Shown here one piece after another: positions 50,549 through 62,500 of a stretch of 64,000 bases of DNA. The position numbers and the translations under genes were made by a program. The stretch is from MGIIb-Q1 sp964342465 (GTDB taxonomy: Archaea > Thermoplasmatota > Poseidoniia > Poseidoniales > Thalassarchaeaceae): assembly GCA_964342465.1 (NCBI GenBank), contig CAYFFQ010000001.1:124001-188000 (forward strand), given 5' to 3'. The notes under the pieces were generated by a model. It saw only the letters and a program-made list of their open reading frames with translations, had not been told where the DNA came from and did not search any database. Positions within the stretch are counted from its first letter, which is position 1, and each line of letters starts with the position of its first letter.

Positions 50549-53500
50549 ATGAACATGGTGACAAACAAGAACAAAGTGACCCTCGGGGGCAGCTGGCTTT
50601 TGCTGGTTCTCCTGATGATTGGAATGAGTTGGAGCGCTGCAATATCGCCCGTAGGGGAGAATTTGCAGGTTTCTGAGAACGATGGGGCGGAGATTGCAGA
50701 TGACCCGCTGGCGCTTCCGGATGAGGCAACGAATCCGGCAGACAACAATGAATTCGGGTATGACCCTGCAGCCGAGTTGATCGGTGCAAGGACCCAGACC
50801 GCCAAGACCTTCCTAAAGGAAGATGGTGGTTTCGAGGCAATCGTATCTCCGGCGCCGGTCCACTACTTGGACAATGGTGCATGGGAGGAGATTGACCTCA
50901 ACTTGGAGTCCACAGAAGAGGGTTGGGCTGTGACGGAGAACACCTTCGAGTCGTACTTCTATCAGAACCCGATGAAGGGAGTGGAGATGGTCGTCGATGG
51001 TCAGACAATCCGCTACGGCATAATGCCACAGGTGGTGGTCCTCGATGGACAGACCCTCTCTCCGGAACCTTACATGGGCAAGCCGAGTGCTGAACCAATC
51101 GACGTGGGTGGCAGTGTAATCCGCTACCCGATGATGACTGGAGTCACCTTGGACTATCAGGTCTCTTCGACCCAGTTGAAGCAGAATCTGATGCTCAGTG
51201 AGGCACCGCAACTTCTCGACCACCAGAAGGAGTCGGGATTCTTCGGAATCGCTGAGACGATGTATCTGCCTGTCGGCTACGCCCTCTTCCTCGGCGAGTC
51301 TCCGATTGCAGATGGAGAACTGGTGCGAACCAACGAATCTCTTACCATCCGCAATCTCGAAACCGGAGAGTTGCTCGTAACCATCCCACAACCGATGGTC
51401 GATAGCATCGAGCCGGCTCTTGAAGGACCTCACATTGGCGACTATGTCATCCGAGTGCAGGGGGAGGAGGTCTCACTGACCACGGTGGTGGAGAACTCGT
51501 GGCTGCTCGACAGCGACAACCGCTCTTACCCACTCTTCATTGACCCGACTATGGACAAAGGGGCGGCCACTGGGGGATACGCATATTACTACCGCTACTC
51601 GCTATGGGGTTGGTACACTCGAACCTACGAACGAGCGTATTCTTACTCCTTCCTGTCGTGGACTTGCCGAGGAACCGGTTCATACCTTAACGGCTGTACA
51701 TCTTCGTCCTCCTACACTTGGTTCTACCGCCACGCTTGGTATCGGTTTGACCTTGGCGGCGCACTGCCCTCTGGAGCGACGGTGAACAGTGTCGATTTCA
51801 AGGCGCATGTGGGCAGGTATTATTCTGGAAACAGGGCCTTTGATGTGGCTGTGTTGAAATCAGGTAGCGCTCAAACGAGCAACCAAATTGACCCCAGCAG
51901 TTACCTTTACAGTAACGGCTACCAACTCAACCGCTACATCAGGAACAGCCCCGCATCATCAGCATCCACCACCGTCACCGACCCGGGTTACTACTGGTCG
52001 TCAACGGCAAGAGTGAGGAGCATATCCATGAACAGCAACGGCGTCAGCGATGTGCAGGACGCAGTGGATGGAAACGCGGCAGGCGCCAGCGGCAACGTTC
52101 TCGGCCTCGCAGTGAGGAACACGGCTAACGCACCATTCTGGTATTGGTGTTCGACCGGCTACTACACTTACTATGGATGCACATCCACAAGCCGGTATGC
52201 ACATCTACACCTTGACTACACAGGTGGTTCAGATACGACACCACCTGAGGACGATTTCGTCGCCTACACGGGCTTGAAGACGCACCGTGCCGAGAAGAGA
52301 ACCTTCTGGCTCGGCCTGCGCGACACCACCGGGGTGGACACCACCGCCGCCGGCGGACCGCACCTGCAATACAGAGTGAACAACGGTTCGTGGACTGGCG
52401 TGGCGGCAACGACCATCGGCACCTGTGCAGCAGCCAACTGGTGCAACTTCCGCGCCGCCATCCCCGCAGTGGCTGAAGGTGATTATGTGCAGTACTTCTG
52501 GGCTTTCCAGGACCTTGTCGGCACCGCCGCAGGGACAACTGGCAACCCGAACTTCAAGACCCTGCCTGTTGGTGGGACTGGAACCCCATCCAGTATCACC
52601 GCAGCACCTACTTCGCCGTACAATTATTTCGTTCAACCGGTTGAGGAAGCAGACGCTTTCAACAGCGACGGAACGAACAACAACAAGTGGCAGGTAAAGA
52701 TAGATGGAGTTAACAACTACCGCTACTATTCGACCTATCGCTACTTCGATGAACAATTGACCTACTACGAGGACACCGAAGAGTGGATATGGGAGTATGA
52801 CACCAGCAACTGCGGCAGCGGCTCGTACTCCTGTTTCAACAGCAACAGCGGCGTCTACGAGTTGCGGTACAGTCCGTCAGTCAACACTTACAGTTACAGC
52901 AACTGTGCCTCTTCCACCACCTGTAAGGTGGTCGAACCATCCGGTGGGCTGTCGATGTCCGGCACCAACGGACCGGGTATGTCCACCATCTGGTGGTACA
53001 ACTCAGCAGCAGGTGCCTTCACGGTCGTCGGGCTGGATGATACTACCGGAATAGACCAGCCAGTCGCCGGCACCTCTGTGGGTACCAACGGAGGAGGCAG
53101 GAACTGTGACGACTGTTCCTCAGCCGTACCTATCCCTGGTGACATCACCATGAAGTTCGGAACATTGAGCATCAACGGGACCTTCTCAGCGTCATCTACG
53201 ACAAGGAACTGGTTCTGTGTCAACAGCAACAACCACCCACTCTATTTCCAGAGTTCGAGCAGCAGTAGCCCATACTGTCTGTCAACCTACACTTTCTACC
53301 GCTACGACCGACAATGGAACGGATGGGCTGCACCTGGATACGACGGCCGCTGGTCAACCGGAACCGACATCACCCAGAAGGTGAGCACGGTCCGCCCACA
53401 GCCGGATATCTATCCACCCGAGTTGGACCACACCGGACTGATGGACACCCACAGCGAGGATGACCGCAAGGTGACCGTCGGCATCATGGATGCTGGTGAC

Positions 53501-56500
53501 CCACCTACCGGAACCAATGTATCCACCGGAACCGATGCAAATGGCATCCTTGAAGGCCCACACATGAAGTATAGGGTCTACAATGCCACCACTCTCTCTT
53601 GGAGTGGTTGGACGACTCGAGCGATGTCACCGCCAGCAGGTACTGCCCGCGCCTCTTGTGAATTGGCAAGTTGTGACTGGTCGGCTACCATCCCCGGCAC
53701 CGAGAGAGACAACTCCGTCGAGTACACTCTCCATGTCAAGGACAACAACGGCAACTGGAACAACACCACCGCCACATCATATCTGATTGGCACACCAACC
53801 AAGGTCTTCACCATCGAGTGGCACGACCAGACTTGTGGGTTCAGTGCGTCTTATTCCTGCTCGTGGCAGATCAAGTTGTACGATGTGACCAATGAAGTGG
53901 AGTTCCACTACGACACGAGTTCAAGCGCCTACTACGACTATCAGAGCATCGGCTACCAGAAGGGTGGCGCGACCGCCATCGGCGCAACTCTGAAGGAGCG
54001 CGGGACCGGATATGTCGCCGGAGCAAATCCATTCGCTAACAACTTCCGTATCAGCACCAGCGGCAACGCCCACGCCAACGAAGTGATTCCAGTTGGAATG
54101 ACCGAGTTGTACAACTACGACGAAGTATTCACCGGAACCAGCAACGGGCGGCCATACACATACTACTGCACACGCTACTGGTACAACTACAAGAATCAGT
54201 GTGCAGAGGTAATCAGTCTGCCTACGGGATTCGACTTCGACTACTTCGGGACCACCTACAGTGGCAACAGCAGCCACACCATCCACGCATTGCGACATGG
54301 GGCTGCATCGTTCAGTCAATCATCGTCAACCGTGCCTATGCAGATGTCTACATATTATCCATGGTACGGCCAGTGGCCAACCCTGCCGAACACAGGCAGT
54401 TACGTCAATAATGTCCACCTTGCCCCATGGTTCGGTTACTATGCGTCATACTACTGCTACAACAGCGGCAACTCCGAGTGCAGCATCCGCACCAAGACCA
54501 TCCCATTCGATGGCGCAGGTATGGATGTTTATGCAGATATCACGACCCCAACCACTTGGGATAACGAGATGAGTCCGATTCGCATTGTGCCGAGCGGAGA
54601 TTACCTCCGAGTCACCGCCGACCTGACTATCGAGCCAGGTGTGGAGATTCAGATCGCCAGCGGCAAAGGATTGGACATCGCAGGAGCATGTTCGAAGTTG
54701 ACTGTCTCTGGAAACGCCACCCACCCGACCACCATCACCAACCTCGGGACGGCGAACGCCAAGGGCATCGCCTTCACCAACGGTGGATGTACGACTGCGA
54801 ACACCGACGAGCGCCACACCTTTGACACCGTTGGATTCAGTAATCTTGACACAGCTATCGCAGCAGGTAGCCGTCACGGGAACGCACCGCATTACAATGG
54901 TAATGTCGGTAACTTCACGCTGACCGATGTCACCTTCGAGAATGTCGGGACTGCAATCAAGCACGGAAGTGGCCAAGGAACAGGTTTTGACCTGTCAGGT
55001 GTGGACATCACCAACGCAACTGCTTCTTGTGTGGACCTTCCAGACAACTCCGTGTTCACTTGGAGGGAAGGTAGTGCCACCAACTGCAACACCGGCCAAT
55101 CAACTCTACACGGTGGAATTCTGACCGGAGATGGTTCATCAGTGACACTGGAGAACCTCACGATGTCAGGCGCCGAGAACATCGGTATTGCAGGCGGCGC
55201 CCATTCGCTATGGATGTCAAATGTCAGTATGTCGACCACCAACAATGTAATGACCGCTGCGACGGGTATTTCTCAGGAATTGACAGGCGTTACATCAGGA
55301 ACTGATTTCTATGCCAACAACGTCAACGCCGGCGGCTACAATGCAGTGACCATTCATGCGACCGACTCGGTCGAGATGACCACATTCTCAACCGGTGGTT
55401 CCCTGACAATCGAACCGGGTGGCGGTTCTGCCGCCGGTGCATCAGGAATGACATGGAGTGACCTCACTATCGGCGGAGACATGACTGTGGCGCGAGTGGC
55501 CCCGGCAGCAATCGAGAACGCCGGAATTGGCGGGAGTTTGATTTTTGGTTCTACCGCCGCCAGCGCCGACCAGATACTGATCACAGATTTGGTGGTTGCA
55601 GACCAATTGAATGTACGCGGTTGTGGTTACAATGTTCGTGCAGATTCGGCGACAATTGGTGACTCCTTGGCAGGCACAGGCCTAGGTGCTAGGGTGTATT
55701 GCACCTCAAACACCGCGAGGAGTTCGTTGACAGTCGTCGGTTCTACAATCCACACTTCGTCTGCTCGGGATGCTCTATCGCAGGCTCGTAGTGGAACATT
55801 AACAATCGCCGAGTCAGTCCTGACTTCGGACCACGTATCCCCACAAGTTGGAAGGGCAGGCAGAAATGGAGAGGTCCGCATAATCGGGGTCACATTTGCT
55901 GGCAACGGCTGTGCTGATGCCGGCGGATGGGTCGGTGCTACGAACTGTCCGATGAGTATCACCCATTCCACAGGTTTCATATATGTCGGCGGCACCGCTC
56001 AGGTGGCAGCATACCGAGTCATGAACTTGGTGCCAGTTTTCGTAGCAGACCATGCAGTCACTACCACAACGGTATCAACCTCTGGAATCTGCCCTGGTGC
56101 GGGTTGTATCGTGACCACTGAAGTGGATGTCGGAACAACCTACACCGATGCAACAGGAAATGCAACCGCATGGCTCATTCAAAGCCGACTTGCGTTGAGT
56201 GGTACAACTCTAACCACATACGAAACATACACTGACCACAGCATCGCCATCTCCGGCGGTGCAGGTCAAAACGAGACCACACCAGCAGATGCTTGGTATT
56301 CGGCCACTTGCGTAGTTAACGGAATGGACTGTTCCATGCCTCTGTCGCCTGGCGACCAAGTCTACATCAAGTTGGAGGCAATGCCTCAGGATTGGGGTGG
56401 TGCTGCTAAGGATTGTGCATGGTTGGCAGGTAACACCTCAACCACCAATGGATACCACCTCTACACGATGCAGATTATCACTCTGTCGACCAACTTGGTT

Positions 56501-59500
56501 CTCGATGGGTGCAAGATGCACTTGAACGGAACGAAGTTCACGGTCAACCGCAGTGCGACCAACAACCCGACCATCACCATCCAGAACGGTGGCGAACTCC
56601 TTCTCAGCGAAGGCGGCGGCGAAATTGGCAACATCAGGGCGGTCACCAGCACCTACGGTTGGGAGATGGACATCCAGTCCGGCGGTAAATTCGTTATTGA
56701 CAACGGATTCATCCGTGACATGTATCAAAACTCGAACACCAACGGTGCGATGAATGTAGGCGACGGCGCAACTCTTGAACTGAAGAACGGTGCTATAGTC
56801 TACGGCAGTCAGACGGTCTCGTCAAGCATGGCAACCATCAATGTCGATGGTGGAACCCTGTTGGCCACCGGCGCCAGCGTCTACAATGCGCAACAGAGCG
56901 GTGTTGGAATCAGCCTCCAAAATACTGGTGCATCCAACCTACAGAACATCGCCGTCTCCGGAGCAGATACCGGTATTTCAATCGTCGATGCTGCTCCATC
57001 AGTCGATGGATTCACCCTGACGGACAACAGAGTCGGAGTGGTCGTTGATGGTGGAATGACTCTACCGAGTATCTACCGCTCTACTCTGCTTTCAGGACAG
57101 AGCGCAGGATGGAACACTTATGAGATAGACCTGACCGGACTTGCTGGAAACTACAACTACATCCAGTTCGGTTTCAACAATGTCTACAACGGTGGAAATG
57201 TGCACCCTCTCTACAACTGGTACTCAAGCAGATACTACGCCGTCTATGACCGCATGCGAATCGCCATCGACGACAATGATGGCAACGGATTGGAGAACTT
57301 CACCACCGACGCCGCGGGCAAGTTGATGACTGGCTACTATCACTCGGGTGACCTTAGCAACCTCGGTAACAGGCTCAACCCCGACCACCCGAGCAGGAAC
57401 GATGGATGGGCGCGCTACGACTGTAACTACTACGGTTATCAATACAGCCCAGGAGGGTCCTACCAGTACGGTTACTACTACTACCTGAACAACTACGGGC
57501 CTTACACGCAGGGCAACACCAACTACTACGGGGCAAACGCCTACCCAAGTGATTTCGGATTCACGATGGACATTGTGGATGGCCTGACCGGCAGTCAGAA
57601 CTACTACCCATACAACTACTGGGGCTACTACTGGCCAAGTTGGTACTTCGGTAGCGGATATCAGGGTGGAATCTACACCCCACCCGAGGGCTTCAACGGC
57701 CTCTGGGGATACTACAACGTCTGTCTGTCATACGCATACCGCTACCAGACTCCAACCCCCAACGGCTGGAGAATGTCATGGCCAATCGTTGATGTCAGCA
57801 GTCCAAATGTCAACCAAGTGTCAGCATACATGGATATTCTGCACAACTACGCAGATTACTATCAGGACCGCTACGACTTCGTCTTCCGCGGTGGCAACAC
57901 CATCAACGAGTTGATGAACGCACAGTGGGGCAGGGAGTTCGGGAAGGCGAGCCTTGCCAACGGAGTGATAGATGGCTCGGATACGGGTATTGAAATCGCC
58001 GACAATTACGCGGCGGCTGACATCTCTACCGTCGTCATCAATTCACCTGCTGATGAAGGTGTTCTTGTCGCTGGGACCTCAGCGACTTCGATGAATGGAG
58101 TGACGGTCAACAACGGACGCTACGGTATTCGCACAACCGCCGCATCAGGTGGCGCATTGGATGCATTGAATGTCAATCTAGACAACCAGTCGCAGGACGG
58201 AATAGTCCTCGCCTCAGCATTGAATCTCGGATTGAGCGGCGCCATCACCAATGCCAGTGGAAGTGGTGTGAATGTCCTCTCATCGAGCAGTAGGGATTGG
58301 AATTTCAACGGTCTGTCGATGACCAGCAACAACCTCGCTCTCAATCACGACGGGTCTGGTGAGTTGACCTGCAAGAACTGTGTGACGGGGAGTAATTTAG
58401 CTGATGTGGCAACATCAGGTCTCGTGACTTGGATTGAAGGTGATGTGGACCTCAACATAGTCTCAGCGACCGGCTCTGGTATGTTCCAAAGAGGTAGGTT
58501 GCTGGACTTGACTGTCACGGCTGACCTCAGTGGGGTGGCCAACACCGGTGTTACACTGGTGGACGGCAACAACCGCAGAGTGGCCAATGGAGAAACCGAC
58601 GGTTCAGGAACTCTGACAGGCATGGTGTTCTTCACGAACTATATCGACGCATCGGGTTTGACCGTGGTCAATCTAGCAGGGTATCAGGTGATGACTGTCG
58701 CCAAGGTGGCCTACTCGTCCACTGTGGCAGACTTCAGATATGCCATCAAGGGGGTCACACTCGTTGATGCGCCTGGCAACTCCGACTCCGTCGCCCTGAC
58801 CGACAATTTCGACGCCCGCGTCTGTTACAGTTGGACTTCAAGCAGTTACAACTTGCTGCAATCCTGTAGTGGAAGCAACTATCTCAGTTCAAGTGGTTCG
58901 AGGACAAAGTCCGATGGTAACGCTGGAACAATCACCGAGTACGGATACTACGGTGCGATGCCGACCAACATGCAGAACAAGGCGATTCTGATAGACTCAC
59001 CCTATGCATATACCGGCTCCAGCGGAGCTTCGTTCAACAACTCGGTCATGTTCTGGAGTGGATTCTACTCTAATCAATGGTCCGACCTCTATGTGAGATA
59101 CCCATACAGTGGAACCGTCTACGCTGACAACACACAGATGACAGCCATAGGCACAAAGGGGACTGAATTCTTCAACCTCGGCTACTACGGTGGTTACAAC
59201 TACGGTAATTTTGAGGTCAGTAGTTCGACCCTCGTCAACCTCGGTTCCGTCGGCAGTGGTGCCGGATACTACAACCGCGACCCAGTAGTTAAGGTGACGG
59301 ATAGCACTCTGGTATCCTATTCTCAAATTGATGAGGTCCAGTCGGTGTATCCTGAGGAAATTTGTGTGCAGTCGGCTGGTAACGACCCAGGCGACTTCCT
59401 CGTAGACAACAACACGATGTACGACTGTACTGTCGGAGTGATGATTTACTACAACTACTACGCCACCAGCACATATTACGGTGGAACCGGTACCGACGGT

Positions 59501-62500
59501 TACCAGTGGTCCAACAACACGCTCTACGACAGTAACTACCTGCCATTCTGGATTTACATCAGGTCCTATTCTGATGACGGAATGATTGACAATAACACCA
59601 TCACCGGCTCAAAGAGAGTCGGCTACGGTATCTATGCACAGGACAACACTGCAAACAGCGTTGAGATTAGAGGAAACACGATTCTCTCCGCTGACAATCC
59701 AATTTACTTGCGCAACGCCAAGTCATACAACATCAATAACAACTCGATTCACGGCAATGCAAACTCTGCTAACGCCGGTATCTATGTCAGGAATGGAGAA
59801 GGAACAATCGCAGACAACGTTCTGTCAGATGCTGACGGTGGTATCAACGTCTATGGTGTGCGCTCAGGATATGATGTCGCCATCAACGGAAACACGATTG
59901 GTGCATCTGGTGGACGAGTTTCACCAACCGCCACAGGTATCTACCTTGAGAACTGCGGTCTTGCACAGGTTACGATGAATGGCAACTCGGTCTCGACCAC
60001 CTCGAACGCTCTGGTATCGGATGGCTGTGATGTCTCAGATGTTGGTAGCAATTTCGCCAGCGCTGGTGGCTCTGCAAGTCAGATACACACAGTCAACATC
60101 GAGGCGTCCCAGTACAGCCCTGCAGTCAAGAACATCTCAACTGGAGACACAGTGCGATGGGTGCTTACCCAGTACAACAGTGACCCGAACAACTACCAAC
60201 ACTCCACAACCAGCAACAGCAGTCTGTGGGACAGTGGCCTGCTCAACTTGGGCGCAACCTTCACCCACACCTTCACCAGTGCGGGAAGTTACGAATACCA
60301 CTGTACGGTTCATTCGTGGATGAGCGGTGTTATCAATGTCGCAAGTGGCACAGGTGGTACCAACCTACAGACCTACGGAATCGACATCATCGGTGGCGCA
60401 GAGGATATCTCCCTTGATGGAACCGCAATCGGTGGATTCAGTCTCGGCTACCGCCAAGACGGTGGAAGCCTCTCCGTCAGCGGAAACAGTGCAGTGACCG
60501 GAGACAATGGGTTTGAATTGACCAATGTTGAAGTCACCGTAGACGGCCTCTCTGTATCAGCAGATAGCGGAACAGGTGTTGCAATCGACGCATCGTCGAA
60601 CAACGGCCGCCACGCTCTTGACATCGCCAACTTCGATGCAAGCGGTGCAGTCGGTCTGCTCGCTGATGGTCATGAGAACCTGCGATGGAACGGCGGCACC
60701 TCGAGTGCCACCACCACTCTACAGACATTGGGTGGCGCAGCCGGCACAATCGAGAACATGAGTTGGGCCGACACGACCACTCAAATCAACGCCGGTGCAT
60801 ACTCAATCATCACCAGCGTCGGCAATGTGCTCAATCAGAGTCAGTTGACCATCGGGACCAGCGCCGTTGTCCACGAGGGCAACCTGCTTGACCTCACTGT
60901 CACCCACATGGGTGCGGCGGCGAGCGATGTGGGTGTGATGATCAAGTCCACCGACAACGGTCGCTCAGAGTATGTCAGCCCATCGTGGCGCAGCAACATC
61001 ATCTCCGTGGGAGAGGGTGCGAATGGTGCAGCCGCTATTACTGACTGGTTTGTCAGCCACCCACTTGGAGTACGCAACATAGCTGATGATGCGATGCCTG
61101 GTGCAGTCGCAGTCAACCCAGACCCGACCTCACAGGCTATGGGATACATGACTTGGGACAACACCAACCTCTACATCATGCTGACCGGAGTGACTTTCAC
61201 TCTGACCGACGGAATGTGGTATCTCGACACCCAATCTGGCGGTTCAACGGTTGGTGACACATGGTATGTCGCGCACAACCTGCCGTTCGAGGCAGACTTC
61301 ATGCTGTGGGCAGAGGACCTCAACAACTGGGGTATCCGCAAGGTCATGCCGGGTGGCAGTTGGGTCGACACGACCGCTTCCTGTCCCGGCATGCAGGCCG
61401 CTCCAGGATTCGGTATTCCCGGAGTGACCCAGACCTTCAGCGGTATCTCAGAGTTCGCCATCCCATGGAGTTGTATCGGCAGTCCAACTGGCCGTATCAA
61501 GACCCTCGCCATCGTTCAGAACGAGAACAGCGGTCATGTGCTCGGCGTCTACCCACCACAGTTGTGGAACCAGACCAGCGGGGCGGCTCAGACCTTCGGA
61601 GACTTCGGTACTCTGCAGTTGACTGGTGATGACCTCGCTGACGGGACTATGGACGACTACCTGCTCATTCACCGAACCTTCACCGCCACCGGGGCAACCG
61701 CACCACGCTACTACAACATCACCGCCAAGGTTCGTGACGCCGACAACATCTACTGGGACTGGGGAATGTACAGTACGCTCTCAATGGACCAGAACCGTGC
61801 CGTGACGATTGATATCCTCAGGGCGAAGCCGGTTATCGCAGACCTCGTCGACATCGAATACGATGAAGACACAGGAGCGCACACGGTGTCACTGACAAGC
61901 AAGGCTCAGGACTACCAACAGCCATCAAGCCAGTTGTCGTGGGCAGTGACTAATGATGCAATCAATCCATCCAATGCCTCGTCGCCGTACACCTACGACC
62001 TGACAGGTCAGACGATGACCATCACACCTAACGCCGATGACTTCGGGAACCACCGACTATACCTCACGGTCACTGATGGCCACGGACTGTATAGCAGCCA
62101 ATCGCTACTCGTCAGCATCCAGAATGTCAACGACGCACCGGAAATACACAACCCGAACCACCCAGCAGGAACGCCTGTGTTTGCACAGACGATGGATGCC
62201 AGCGGCAATGCCGTCTACAATGTGGTAGACGAACCTCAGCGCCGCAACCCCGTGACTGGTGAAGAGATGACTTGGGACTTGATCACCAAGAACCTCGGTA
62301 GCCAGAACGGTGCCGGATTCGTCAAGGACCAAGCGAACGAGCAGGACGGTTCGAAGGACAACAACAGCGAGCAGGCACCGCAGACCTACTCATGGTCAGC
62401 GGCCACAGAACCAGTAGACTGTACTCCGTTCTCAGTCAGTGTGCAGAGCAACACTCTAGTCATCGACCTGAACGAGGCCAACGAAGCTGGTGGAACTTGC

